Source: Lasiosphaeria ovina (taxonomy: Eukaryota > Ascomycota > Sordariomycetes > Sordariales > Lasiosphaeriaceae). Taken from it: a stretch of DNA of 64,000 nt. Position numbers and translations under genes: made by a program. The stretch is from positions 1,116,001 to 1,180,000 of the forward strand of contig JAULSN010000010.1 of assembly GCA_033439765.1 (NCBI GenBank). Direction: 5' to 3'. The notes beneath the pieces are model-generated. The model was not told the DNA's origin. It searched no databases and saw nothing but the letters and a program-made list of their open reading frames with translations. Shown one piece after another: positions 48,101-59,902 of this stretch. How positions within the stretch are numbered: position 1 is the first letter of the stretch; each line of letters opens with the position of its first letter.

Positions 48101-49979
48101 CGCGCGTGAAAGACGTCAACACGCATGAAGAGCTGGCGTCAGCAGCCTGGGTTCGCTCGCTGCGTGGGAAAAGCAGGGCAGATAGCAGGCAGTGAGACGG
48201 CGGTATTTAACGCACGTCCGGGAATGTGTTTTCAGCGCGGCGGGCTCCTTTTCCATTTTGCCAGTTTGCGACTTTGCTGGCCGGCTTGACTAAAAGGAAC
48301 GGTCGTTGACCAAGCAGAGCCGGCCATAGCTGGTCACGGGCTGCGCGCGACCCTCCCCCCCCTTTCCATTCCAGCGATTCGTCTGCCCGCGTCGCCCTCG
48401 CCTCCACGCCCTAGGTCCTACCCCGGTGACCTGCAGTCAATGCCCCAGACCGCCTCCAAAACTTCTCGGCAGCGCACGGAACCCGACTCGCTCGATTTTT
48501 TTTATATAATTGCTTTTTCTTCCCGGTTTCTGCTTGCCCCAGCACGCCGCATCGGTCGGTGAATTTTGCACATTGAATCGCCAGGTCACCAGGTCTGACG
48601 TTGCGGGAAATCGCCATGGGAAAGAAGATGGTCCTGGGCTTTTAATGCAAACTGCGTCCTCCTCCTTTTCGCCCCGTCCGGCCGGTTGCGAAGAACGCCT
48701 CACTTGCTCCAACCCACGCCCAACGCAAACATCGGTGCCTCCAACACATTCCAGGAACCGCGGCGCGGGGGTCCCCAGGGCACAACACCAGACGCAACGG
48801 CGGGTCGTGGTCACGAGTCCAACCAAATCTCACCGAAACCCACACCCAAAAAACGGAGAGAATCGTGAGTGACCACCCGCCCCGGCCTGCGTCGACCTGT
48901 CCCTCACCATCACATTGCTCCTCCCTCCCCATTCCCTTTGTTCACCATACCCCGCCCAATCGCGTGCTCGAGTCGGAGGTTCCAGGCGAATGGGCGCACC
49001 TGGGCACCTGTCTGTTGGCCAGTGGCGGTTCTCGTCTGCGGAGTGCAGACTTCGCATATTATTCGGTCTACCAACCTACCATAGGTAGTTGGCGAACCGA
49101 ATACCTCACCTTAATGTCCTACTGTATGGCGCATCACGTTTTCCAAACCTGCTAGGCTGCCCCCATTTGTGCTTTTACTCCTGCCCTCCGCTGTCCTGCA
49201 AAACATTATCAAACCGCCGCCACGCATCTCCATCTTGCTTTTGGGACTGCGCACCAACCGTCCTGCATGTCATTTTGATAACGACTGCGCGGAAACCCCC
49301 ATTTTCGTCCCCCCCATTTTGAGCCCCTCTTCAATCACGCATCCCAGCCTCTGGCACACACCTTGGGAGTGACCAGGGTGTCGACACAAGGGGGGCTTGT
49401 TCGCTGGCATTGGAACCCGCATCCGCTTAATCTGCACAAGTCCTCAGTCTCCGATGAGCCGGGCACTTACCCGCGCACCTTCACACCTGCGCAACCCCGT
49501 GCTCTGAACTCCCCACGATATATTCTTGACTGGTCATTCAAGTCCATTCGTTTTTGCCCCCTAATCACATCGCGCTGCTGAGCGTTTGCGTTCATTGCAT
49601 CCATTCTAATCTCGGTTTGGCTGCAGCTAGCGACAGCTCCAGCCCCAGCAGCCCTTGAGTCGCCTCCTCCCGAGACCCAATCGACATGATCGTCGTCGAG
49701 TACATCGTGGCAACCCTCTTTTCGTAGTCACCGCCTTTGTCTCCCTCGAACGCCTCGCTCGGCCACAGCACGAGTTTTCGTCTTAACAAAAGCAAGGACA
49801 GACCCCCACCTCACATTCCCAAGGCAATTTGGTTTCTCCCTTTGACAGGAATTGCCCCAATATTTGAATCTCGTCGACTGCCCGCACACCTATGACGGAA
49901 CTTCTTGGTCGATTGTTGGAGAAAGGTTAGGTGTGATTTGGACGGGTGTCCAAAATCACCAGGGTTTCTTTTTTTCACA

Positions 49980-51845
49980 ATGGCCGTTGTTCTCTCGTCG
50001 GAAGAGAATAACTATTTCTCATCATCGACGCTGCGCCGATCCCATTCGCAGCCCAAGTTCGTCGCAAAGCGCTCAGGCTTTCACACATCTGCCTCGGCCT
50101 CGCGAATAGCCGACCTCTACCCGGACTCTAAGGCATTTGGAGATTCGGCCCCTTCCTCGGCTCCTTCATCTCCCCGTGGTATTCGTGTCGAGTCGACAGA
50201 CCTGTCGTGCTCGTCCACACCGGCTACCAGCTTTTCCCTGGCATCGGATTCGGATTCGGATTCGGACGACGACGAAGACGGCCACCTCGGCTCGGTCATC
50301 TCCGAAGAGCAAGACATCATTCTACCTCAGTACGATGACGTGGGGTACTTGAACAATTCAGCAGGGGACGTGGAGCCGCCTTCGAGCCCACAGACTGGTC
50401 TCTCATATTCCTCTTCTCCAAACGACCAGGACAATTCGAACACCACATCAAGACCTGGATCTCCTGACGTCCTCGAACGGGCCGAAGATGACATAGCAAT
50501 AAGGGCGCAACCCTCACGGCATGTTGATTATCTCTCACACAACTGGCGCGAGGAGGACATTTGGTCATCCTGGAAACATATCGTTTCCAGGAGAGGTGAC
50601 TACAGCAATTCCGCTCGGTTGGAAAACGCTTCCTGGAGGACATGGATGAAGTCCAAGAATAAGCTGAGCACTGTGTCTCCGGAGACACTTAATTGGTATA
50701 CGCCCCTCCCCCTTTTTTTCTTCTCGTGACCCCCTCTCTTTTAAAGAGGCAATTCTCTAACACTTTGCAGGTTGAAGGATTGCGACGTGACATGGCTTTA
50801 TGGCCCATTGCAGACCGGCACTGCTAATCTGCACACAAAGCACATGAACCCGAGCAGTTCGAGGCTGTCCAAGTCAAACTCCTTTGTCAACAAGAAGCCC
50901 ATCTTGAAAAAGCGGAGCATGTCCGAGATAATGCTCCAAAGGTCGCTGTCTGCCTCGTCACTGGTAAAGCAGGCCGCAGCAGCTGTCCAAGCCCAGCAAA
51001 AAGGAGGCTTGAAGAGAATTGGCCGACGACCCGGCTTAGAGCGGGCAGTCACTGACTACATAACGTTTCCATTTTCGTCGGCTCGGGGCAGCTCCGATAA
51101 CACGAACCTGTTTCCATCGACGACATCTTCTGGCGTTATATCCCCGAGCGGCGAACGAAGGCACATTCATTTTAATGAGCAGGTGGCCCAGTGCATTGCC
51201 GTCGAGGTAAAAGGCGATGACGACGATGAAGATGCTGGCGCGAACCGGTTTGCGTTTGACAGCGACTCGGACGACGGGGCCATCATGATGAAACGGACCA
51301 CGTCCAAAAAGTTGAGGCCCGTGCTAAAGAAGGTGAAGAGTTTCAGCGTCAGTGGAGGAGAGAGCAAGACAATCGCCATGCTACCCTCGACGACGTTGAA
51401 ATATCGAGAGGATACGCCGGAACCAACCGAGTCGGCCATGAAGCACAGTACTGGCGTCTTCCGGAGCCCAGTTATATCACCTTCGTCGTCGCAAGAGACG
51501 CTGCGCCCATCCAAAAAGTCCGGAAAGCTCTTCATAGACGACGATGATGACGACGACGACGACGAAGAAGAAGAGGAGGACCATGGTGACAACATCGACA
51601 GTTTTTCCGGGCCATCTACGATAAAATTTGGCGAGGGTGCGTCAGGTCTTCGTCGGACAGCGTCTTCGAGCAGTCTCACAACAGAGCCGGTCGGCATGCG
51701 CAGGACGGCTTCAGGAATGTTCATGCCATTTGAGGACGGCGAGGCTGATTCTACTAATGAAGGCCTTTTTGGTCGGGTCATTGACACGGTAAATACGGCC
51801 CGGGACATAGCCCACGTTATCTGGAACGTAGGGTGGAGGAAATAA
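49980..51845 (+). CDS. Reg1-like regulatory subunit of protein phosphatase 1
   Basis: Predicted targeting subunit that directs PP1 (Glc7) to SNF1/AMPK-pathway substrates in glucose repression. Two exons, 49980-50695 and 50771-51845; intron 50696-50770 (75 bp, GTATAC...TTGCAG) rejoins inside the Trp codon of ETLNW-LKDCDVTWLYGPL. Product 596 residues. The conserved domain contains RHVDYLSHNWREEDIWSSWK and NASWRTWMKSKNKL, typical of fungal Reg1/Hex2 proteins. The PP1-docking RVxF-type motif is seen as RHIHFNEQVAQC near residue 375. The rest is Ser-rich and disordered, with SDSDSD runs, KKPILKKRSMSEIML, and an acidic run of nine Asp plus Glu residues near 495-510. The start at 49980 has a good ACAATGG context. 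Function is assigned by family; local context adds nothing. Confidence 0.87.
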
Positions 51846-53360
51846 TCCTTCTGGCAGACCGTTTCTTATTAACCAACCCTGTTTTCCAGAAGGAGGCTGT
51901 TCTCAAGAATTCCCATCGACTCGGGCTCGGCTCGAGGAGCTCATCTAGGGGGCGTGTACGATAATTAAAAAGAAGGTGCTAGAGCGGGGTCCCATAGCAG
52001 CATCTTGGCCCAATGGGGGCCATGACGGGCTCATTACGACGCGAACGACAAGGCGGCATCCGAGGGCGGTGACGCCCGTTGTTTTATGGCATGAGAGGGG
52101 GTTGGCCCGGCTTTCGGCGAGATTTTATTTACGATACGAAGCATGCATTGGGCTGGGGTGTTAAGCACACTTACTTTCATTTCGGTCTTCAGCTTGGCAT
52201 ATTGGTCGGTAAACTACCAAAGAGCTGGGGTTCATGGGGATCTTGGGATCGACCGACAAGTCCATGGCACACCAATACCCACCTTTTTCTCAACTATTTT
52301 CTTTGGCCTGAGGGCTGTGTTTTTTATGGATCGGTTTACGGCGAATGGGCTTTGGTTTTTTCATGGCGCTCTACAGTTAAATGCGAACTGACAATGAATC
52401 AGTCGCACGGGTGTTATTGGCAAGATAAAAACTACGGGGGAGAGAAAAGCTGACTTGGTTGGATATTGTTTTCTTTTCCTTTTCTCAGGCGAAGCCCTGT
52501 TGTGGTTTTTATGCGTGGACCCACGGGGGTGTACAGCGGCGAGGTCAGATGGCATATGGCAGATGGCATTTTGAGCTTTGTGAAGGACTGTATTAGCGGT
52601 CTAGAGGGTCTAAACACGACTTTGCGGGGTCTCGTGTCTAGGGACAAAGGTCCTAGATGCTTTGGGAGGAAAGAGGAAAGAGAAGATGGCAGCATCATGT
52701 GAACATAGTGACACAAATCACCATCAAATCAGGCAACGGTTCACCGTCTCCTAGCCAATAGCTAATTGACCGAGCCTAATTGACATAACACGCTTCAGCG
52801 GAGGCGAAACATACCTATATTGGCCGCAGCGATGCCTTATTTTTAGAGACCACCTGATTGATGGATGCTCTGGTCACGGGCACTGGATACCGGTACGTAC
52901 AACTCGACTCGAATTGAGGCGTCATTTACTCCGTACTCCGTAGTTGTTCTTGTTGGTGCAGCCTTGTGGCGCTTGGGGCTGAGGTGTGGGGCTTGTGTGA
53001 GGCGGCTGTAAGCGAAATCAGGCGTCAAGGCATCCAACATTAAAGCCAGCCGATGCAGCCTGCAGGGCGCTGTACGTACAGGGTACTAAGGTACCTGGAA
53101 GCTTGGCCGCTCTGACGCGTGCTTGGAGCTGCCTTGAGCTCCGACGGACCTGGCTGGCAAAACGCCTGACAGCCAACATCCCAAGCCCGTCTCTGCCTCA
53201 TCAGATTGCGCACCACCACCTGCCCTCGGCGTCCTACCTCGACCAGCTGCATCGGCTCGATATCGAAATACCAAATTTTTTATTCGACCACGACGACACG
53301 ACCGGCTAGATTGATCAAGATAAAAAAGCACCCGATTGCGCAAGCAAGGCCGAAGACAGA
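51846..53360. other. Intergenic spacer Reg1-like to PRE2
   Basis: This probably holds the 3' UTR of the Reg1-like gene and the PRE2 promoter. It contains TACTCCGTACTCCGTAG at 52927-52943, two overlapping copies of the dispersed motif. No gene is supported. Confidence 0.5.
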
Positions 53361-54295
53361 ATGGATACGCTCGTAGCACGGTACAGCCGCCCGGCTTACC
53401 ATGAGAACGAAGCTTTCTCCGAGGAAGAGCGACAGGGCCTCGTCGATTCTGTGCCCAGTCTCTCACTCAAGTTTGCCATGCCGCCCGTAGCTCATGTAAG
53501 TCGGCCTCGTCTTTCCTTTTGTCGTCGACATTGGGAAGAACTCGCTGACATGTCTCGCGTCCACAGCCCTCCGCCTGGCTCCGCGCCGCCACAGATGACC
53601 GGTCCAACCCGTCCTGCCCCATCAAGATTGCCCACGGCACAACGACGCTCGCGTTCCGCTTCCAGGGCGGCATCATCGTGGCGACGGACTCGCGCGCGAC
53701 GGCGGGAAACTGGATTGCTAGTCAGACGGTCAAGAAAGTGATTGAGATCAACAGCGACCTGCTGGGCACCATGGCCGGCGGCGCCGCCGACTGCCAGTAC
53801 TGGCTGGCCTGGCTGGGCATGCAGTGCCGGCTGCACGAGCTCCGGCACAAGCGCCGCATCAGCGTGGCCGCCGCCTCCAAGATCCTGGCCAACCTCGTCT
53901 ACCAATACAAGGGCATGGGCCTGTCCATGGGCACCATGTGCGCGGGCGTGACCAAGGAGGAGGGCCCGGCGCTCTACTACATCGACTCGGACGGCACCCG
54001 ACTGGCCGGCAACCTGTTCTGCGTCGGCTCGGGCCAGACATTTGCCTACGGCGTGCTCGACGCCGAGTACCGCTACGACCTGTCGGTCGAGGAGGCCCTC
54101 GAGCTTGGCAGCCGTAGCATCCTGGCGGCCACGCACCGTGACGCCTACTCGGGTGGATTCATCAACCTCTACCACGTCAAGGAGTCGGGCTGGGAGAAGC
54201 ATGGCTTCAGCGACACGAACCCCATCTTCTGGAAGACGAAGCTTGAGAAGGGTGAATTCAGCAACGTCACGAGCGACCTCTCAGAGCGAGTGTAG
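53361..54295 (+). CDS. PRE2: 20S proteasome subunit beta5 (Pre2)
   Basis: Chymotrypsin-like catalytic subunit of the 20S proteasome. Two exons, 53361-53495 and 53567-54295; 71-bp intron (GTAAGT...CACAG), phase 0; 287 residues. The propeptide (1-69) ends in HG and is expected to be removed autocatalytically, leaving T70 as the active-site Thr1 of mature [20 protein letters not shown]. Counting from it, D17 and K33 are present, as is the downstream [12 protein letters not shown] block, so the enzyme should be active. Length and motifs are standard for beta5. The gene is convergent with QRI7, with 444 bases between stop codons. Confidence 0.97.
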
Positions 54296-54739
54296 AATCG
54301 AGTCGGGGCAGGGACGGTAGAGAGAGGAGGGAGAAAGCTTGTAGCATTGTCTCACTATTCACGGGCACGGCGTCAGCATGGGGAAAGGACAAGACAGTTA
54401 CAGCAACGCCATGTACATGTACAATACAAACATTCACCAACGAGGACAATAACAAGATCCCCAGGGCACCTCATACAACGTGTAGTCCGGGGGTGTGATA
54501 TCTTCAACTGGCTCCTCTTGCGTTGACATTCGTGCGAATCGCCCAGCATAAACTTGAAATGTATCCGACGGTAGTGTGTATGTTTAAATGATTTCATGGG
54601 GTATTTCGGGATCTATGGACATATTTAAATTACATACTGTAGTTGTTGTTACATGGACTTTGTACATTTTCATTCTCCCCATGCTCCCGCGAGCTCTTTC
54701 CCACATAGATTATGAAAAGACCGTATGGACTGGCGGGCT
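54296..54739. other. Convergent intergenic spacer
   Basis: 3' ends of PRE2 and QRI7; AT-rich in its second half (54540-54680). No gene is seen. Confidence 0.55.
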
Positions 54740-56389
54740 CTATTCCTCTTGGTGATAGGAGGAAAGAATACCACCGCCCTCGGCGGCCGGGTCGACGGAC
54801 CACTTGCGCGACGGCAGTATGGCCAGGGCGTCGTTGGACCGCCAGCCGGCCTCCCACATCTCTGCCCCGGCCCACGCGATCATGGCCGCGTTGTCGACGC
54901 ACAGCGCCGGCGGCGGCGTCACGATGGCCATGTTCCCGAACCCGCGCGCTTCCAGGAACCGCCGCACCACGTGCCGCAGGAACCGGTTGCTCGCCACGCC
55001 GCCCGCCATCACCAGCGTGCGGATCTTGGCGAGCACCGCCCGCTCGGCCGCCGCCGCCGCCGCCGCGTCGGGTGTTAACGGCTCGCGGCTGGCCTTGGAC
55101 CCGTCGCCGCTGTTTTGCCGCCGCGGCTTCCGGGGCACCGGCGGCGGCGGTTTGAGTGCCAGCACCACGCGCCCGGCCACGTGCTCAAACGCCATCTTCA
55201 TGGCCGCGCGCGCCAGCACCCGCCGCTCGGCCTCGTCCATGTCGGGCTTGCCAGCGGCCGCGCGCTGCACCGCGCTGCCCAGCCCCGTGAAGTTGTATTC
55301 CAGCGAGCGCCGGTCCGACAGCGGCGCCGGCAGCTTCCAGCCCAGCCCGGAGTCGAAATGCGTCAGCTCGTCGGCGCGTTTAGCCGGCGGCGCGTAGCCG
55401 TCGTAGTCGTATCCGCTGCTGCTGTTGTCGGTCGCCGGCGCGTCCGGGTACGCGAACTTCTCTAGTAGCGCTCCGTACATGACGTCCGACGCCCCCGACG
55501 TTATCGCCGATGGCAGCACCGCCCGCGCGGCGTGGTCCAGCATGTTGCCCAGTGCCGTCGTCTCGGCTTCGGCCAGCACCTTGTGCGATGTCAGCGACCG
55601 CGACAGCACGAGCTGCGTGTGGCCGCCCGACAGCAGGAGCGTGAGGAACGGGAACTCGGGCGTCTGCTGCTGCTGCTGCGCCGCTGCATCCCCGGTCCTG
55701 TTGCGAGTAGGGGAATTAGGAGGAGGAGTAGTCGCTGTTGTGTCTTGGAGAGAAGAAGCAGTGGCGCTTGTCGGCCACCGCGCCATGGCGTCGACGAGCC
55801 GCGGCGTCAGCGCGTGCGCCTGCATGTGGTTCACGCCCAGCAGCGGCGCCTGCATGGCCAGGGCGAGGCCCTTGGCCATGGTGAGGCCGACGGACAGGCT
55901 AGCCGCCATGCCGGGGCCGCGCGTGACGGCGATGAGGTCGGGCACGCGGCGGAGCGTCCACTCGCCCGTGCGCGCGTCGCGGACCGGCAGCGCCCGCCGC
56001 CCCCACGCATCTTCGCCGCCGCTGCTGGAAGTCGCCTCGGGCAGCGCCTGCAGCGCCTCTTGCACCAGCGGACCCAGCCGCGCCGCGTGCTCGACCACGG
56101 CCAGGCCCGGGTGCACGCCGCCAAACATTCGCTGGTCCGACGTGACCTTGTTGTTGAAGAGCAGCCGCGCCGCCGGGCCCTCCTTCTCCATCACCGCCAC
56201 GCACGAGTCGTCGCACGACGTCTCAATGGCCAGCGTCAGCAGCGAGCGCCAGCTACGGGCGGGGCTGCGAGCCGTCATGGCTGGCCTTGTAGTCGCCGTA
56301 GTCGTCATGGAGATGCCTGCGGCTGCGAACCGCCGCCCGACCCCGCAGCCGTGGCCGAGCAGGGGACGCGCGGGAACCATGGGGCTCAT
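54740..56389 (-). CDS. QRI7: Mitochondrial tRNA threonylcarbamoyltransferase Qri7 (TsaD/Kae1 family)
   Basis: Transfers the threonylcarbamoyl group to A37 of ANN-decoding tRNAs in mitochondria. Single exon, 549 residues. The N terminus (1-50) is rich in Arg, Ala, Ser and Thr and nearly free of acidic residues, fitting a mitochondrial presequence and favouring Qri7 over cytosolic Kae1. Family blocks: LAIETSCDDSCVAV (52-66), GGVHPGLAVVEHA, VTRGPGMAASLSVGL, the metal-binding NHMQAH (H188, H192), LLLSGGHTQLV, and the C-terminal VAGGVASNRFLR and CVDNAAMIAWAG. Length exceeds bacterial TsaD because of low-complexity inserts: a Thr/Pro/Gln-rich one near residues 205-245 and a Pro/Ala-rich one near 415-450. 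Written GC content is very high here, which also creates long open frames on the opposite strand. Confidence 0.94.
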   Translation of the reverse strand: MSPMVPARPLLGHGCGVGRRFAAAGISMTTTATTRPAMTARSPARSWRSLLTLAIETSCDDSCVAVMEKEGPAARLLFNNKVTSDQRMFGGVHPGLAVVEHAARLGPLVQEALQALPEATSSSGGEDAWGRRALPVRDARTGEWTLRRVPDLIAVTRGPGMAASLSVGLTMAKGLALAMQAPLLGVNHMQAHALTPRLVDAMARWPTSATASSLQDTTATTPPPNSPTRNRTGDAAAQQQQQTPEFPFLTLLLSGGHTQLVLSRSLTSHKVLAEAETTALGNMLDHAARAVLPSAITSGASDVMYGALLEKFAYPDAPATDNSSSGYDYDGYAPPAKRADELTHFDSGLGWKLPAPLSDRRSLEYNFTGLGSAVQRAAAGKPDMDEAERRVLARAAMKMAFEHVAGRVVLALKPPPPVPRKPRRQNSGDGSKASREPLTPDAAAAAAAERAVLAKIRTLVMAGGVASNRFLRHVVRRFLEARGFGNMAIVTPPPALCVDNAAMIAWAGAEMWEAGWRSNDALAILPSRKWSVDPAAEGGGILSSYHQEE

Positions 56390-57057
56390 CTTCAGTTTGG
56401 TGCTCCCAGGGTTGGCTTATATGTAAATGTATTCTGCTGCGCTGAGGTCGCGGGATCTCTATTGGCCGCAACGCACTCACAGCACGAGCGTGGTTGTTAT
56501 TGTTGCCTGTGCTGCTGAATCTGATGCGTACGCACGCATTGTAGAAATATTGCCGAGGAACCCGCGATTCGTGTTATCAGAGCTATCCGTAGGTACCTAG
56601 GTAGGCAGGCGCCAGCAAGAGACGGTTGGTTTTGCTGTGGTGCGTTTTTTGCAGGCTTCTCCTGGCCAGGTCGTGAGTGGCATCAGGTCGAGAGCTTGTC
56701 CTGGGTCGTCAAGGTTCCTGTCCTAGGAAAAAAAGGACCTCTTGATTTGACGGGTGCCCGCCAGCTGTCCACAACTGCCAAGACACCGGAAGGGACTTCA
56801 TATTCCCAAGGTACACATGATGAGACGTCCAAGTATTTTCCCTTTATATAGTACTTCACATGTGAATTGACAGTTGGTGCTGTTATTTTTGGGAATTATA
56901 GATTTATTATGGTGCAACTTTCTGGAGTTTTTTATTCATGCATGCATGCCAGGTACCGGTTTCAGTCTATCGAAACTAATCGGTAAGAAAAACAAAACAA
57001 ACGCCAACCATGCCCCATGCCCCAACCAGCTTCCCCCTTTCCAGCCATTTATCATAA
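56390..57057. other. Intergenic spacer upstream of QRI7
   Basis: This is the QRI7 promoter side and the 3' end of the next minus-strand gene. It contains GTAGGTACCTAGGTAGGCAGG at 56589-56609 and an AT-rich stretch at 56830-56960. No gene is seen. Confidence 0.5.
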
Positions 57058-59846
57058 TCACCGATTTTGCATTCTCTCGCCGCCGAGCGCTACAAAGTTG
57101 GTGTATACACACTTGCAGCCGCCACTACCCCCATCTATGCCGCCAAAGCTGGGATTCGGCACCTTCTGGAACGACGGGTTGACCAAGTTCCCGTTTACCG
57201 TCATATCGTTGGGTAAGATGCGGGCGTCACGGACAATGTGATGGTTGTCGTCTATGCTTCGGACAAATGACGTCTTGAGATGCGGGTCGCCGCCGTGTGT
57301 GTCTAGCGTAATGGTGACGGGATACGGCAGCGTGCCCGGCTGCGTGTCGTTGGCGCCCGACGCGACGCCGCCGTTGCCTCCCACGAGCCGCGTCGTGTTG
57401 GACCGCCGCGTCCAGATCTCCACTTTGTAGCGTGCTGTCAAAAACGTAACCACGAACTTGGCATCCGACTTGAGCGAGCCGCCATCCTGGTCTGCAGGGT
57501 TCTGCGACGAGACCGATTGGTAGTACGTGGTTTTGTTATAGTAGCTATAAAACCCATAGTGCTCGGTCGGCAGCCCACGGTCGAACAGCCGAAGTGGCTG
57601 CTGAGATGGGTGTGCAAGGAGCACTGCTGGTGCGCCTGTTCCGTCCCTGTCGAGGACAGGCGGGGGGAGAAAGGACTCAAAATCGGGAATAAAGGTCGAG
57701 TTGCTTTTGGTGCTGTTAGAGCTCGAGCTTTGACGACGGCTGATCATGTTGGGGCCTGCTGAGTCGCCAAGAGATTCCAGCACGCTGATGAAGAAAGGCG
57801 TCGGCTCCCCGGCCTTGTCGTCAGATACAATCCCGTCCGTCGTGTTGCCCAGAAACCAAATATTCTGAAAGTCCGGAGGAGAAGGATCTGGCTTGAACCC
57901 AACGTCAAAGGTCGAGTCAGCTCGACGCCTGTCTGTCGGTCGCCTCAATAGCGATGCGACACCAACAGCCCCGCCGCGAGCGTCAAGACCGCGAGCTTCC
58001 GAGGACGCTGACACCGGAGTCGGATGGGGGGGCTCTTGGCCCGTGACTTTCCAGACCTGCCGCGTGTTGTTATCGAACTGGATCTGGAAAATAAAGCTTG
58101 GCTGGTTTGCATTGAAAGGCGCAGCCGACGAGGCCTCCTCTTTGGGTAGGGAGCAGGTCCAGAGCGTCGGCATTTCAACACAAGCCGAGGTAGAATCAGA
58201 GCTGGGGCCGATTACAGTTGCGATGCCCGTGGGGATCGGCGGGAAGTCGGTAAGGTTGAGCCACGGCGATGGTGCAATATAATCCCCGCCGCGGTGAGAC
58301 AGTGTCACGCCGAGGACGACGGCCAGAATGATCAACCCGAGTATCCCGGCGCAAACTCCAAACCACACCCGCCTCCGTTTCCTTCCCTCAGGTCCGGGCC
58401 TGCCATAACAGCCACTCCCGGGAATACAGCCGCGGCCTTTCCATAGTCCGCCGATCTTCCGCGCAATAGCATCCCCCCTCTCGTGTCGACGTCGCTGGCG
58501 CTCGGCTTTCTGTCTGGGACCATTGCCAGTCATGCCTTGGAAATGATCGCCAGTTACAAAAGACCCAGGAGCCCTATTGGGTAGCTGAACAGGAGGTGGT
58601 GTCAGGGGTACATTGCTGAGGCTAATGGCGCCCTGTGATGTCATTGTCCTTGATAGGCCAGGCGAGACTGGGCCAGGAGAGGGTGGGTACATTGAGTTCA
58701 GGGGATGTCCAGGAGGGAACACGGCACGATATCGGATATTGTTCTTCTTCTTCTTTGAAGGCGGCGAGTATGGCGGGGGCACCTCAGAAGAGGCTCTGTT
58801 CCCCCCGTCAGAAAGTATCCGTGTCTTCTCTGCTCGAGTCTCAACCATAGCCGGCGATGAGGTTGAACTGGAGGTGGCTACAGAATGAGGGACACTGTGA
58901 ATTATTATCTTTGGGGGACGGTGAGCCGTTTTTGTAGCCTGGGGAAGTTCACTTGTGTGATTGTCGTGACGTGTAGGTGATGAGTCTTTCTTCTCGTCCA
59001 TCCCTTTCCACCATTCTGCTGACTCTTCGGCTTGGGGGCTGCCGGGACCTGTGGCTTCGGGTATCACAGGGGTTTTGGGCCCGAACGGTGATGTGACTTG
59101 ATCCCACCAACCCTGGGATCGAGAGCTTGCCACCGTCGCAGTCCGCTGAAGCCCTCTGGGCGGAGCCTTCTGCCTCGTAGCCACAGGGCTCCCATCTTCC
59201 TCGAAGAGGGTGACTGGAGTTTCCATATCACCTTCATCCTCGCTGAGGGAGACTAGCGCCTGACTGACATATCTCTTATTTCCCGGGTTTCTCGAGGCTG
59301 GAGTATTGCCATCCAGATCGACGGCAGCAGCCGTCAGTGTTTGGGCGCCTGTAGAACTGTTTGGAACGGGCAGGGCAGTTGACTCGTTGAATCTTCTTGA
59401 GAAACCCGCACCAACAGGCCCGCGGGGAATAAGTCCGTCGTCTGTATCTGGTGTGTCTGGGGACCAGGCGGAGGTCGGATATTTTGGCGAGGAGACCTTA
59501 GCCGGCTTGCTGAAGTACATTGGGAAGTCCACCGGCGTTTCCACGACGGCTGTCTCAGGGCTGATGATAACATCCGAGTCGGACGGCATGGCGAACCCAA
59601 TGACGATGGGGCCGGGAGCGGGAGATAGATCATCCTGTGTAGAGGCTTCGGCCGCTAGTTGTTCTATCCTCCTGTTCTTGTGGATTTGGCTGGGCTTCTT
59701 CTTAAGCCAGCCAAAGGCGCTCGTGGATTCGGGCGCTTTGCCCCCTTCTAGGGCCTGTAGCGCGGCCGCGTCGACAAATCTCCCAGCTCGTACCTCCCGG
59801 ATTTGAGGGGCAGGCTTAAACTGTTGCGCAACGTGTTGTTGTTTCA

Positions 59847-59902
<56 letters not shown>

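Larger units (their letters stand above)
41526..49979. other. 8.4 kb spacer without a convincing gene
   Basis: Both flanking genes are on the plus strand. Content includes (GT)n at 42891-42919, a run of 15 G at 45016-45030, (CCAG)n near 48076-48090, a cluster of TACGGAGTA-type palindromes (44580-45116), and ACCTACC motifs near 42352, 46703 and 49072. Many open frames of 60-160 codons overlap on all six frames with no recognisable domains. The final 1-2 kb is C/T-rich and may be the promoter and a long, possibly spliced, leader of the Reg1-like gene. A weak secreted-peptide candidate begins at 42181. Confidence 0.55.

Noticed and set aside
55425..56518. Two frames of about 330 codons antisense to QRI7
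   Set aside because: Shadows in very GC-rich DNA; Arg/Ala/Ser-dominated composition and no domain.
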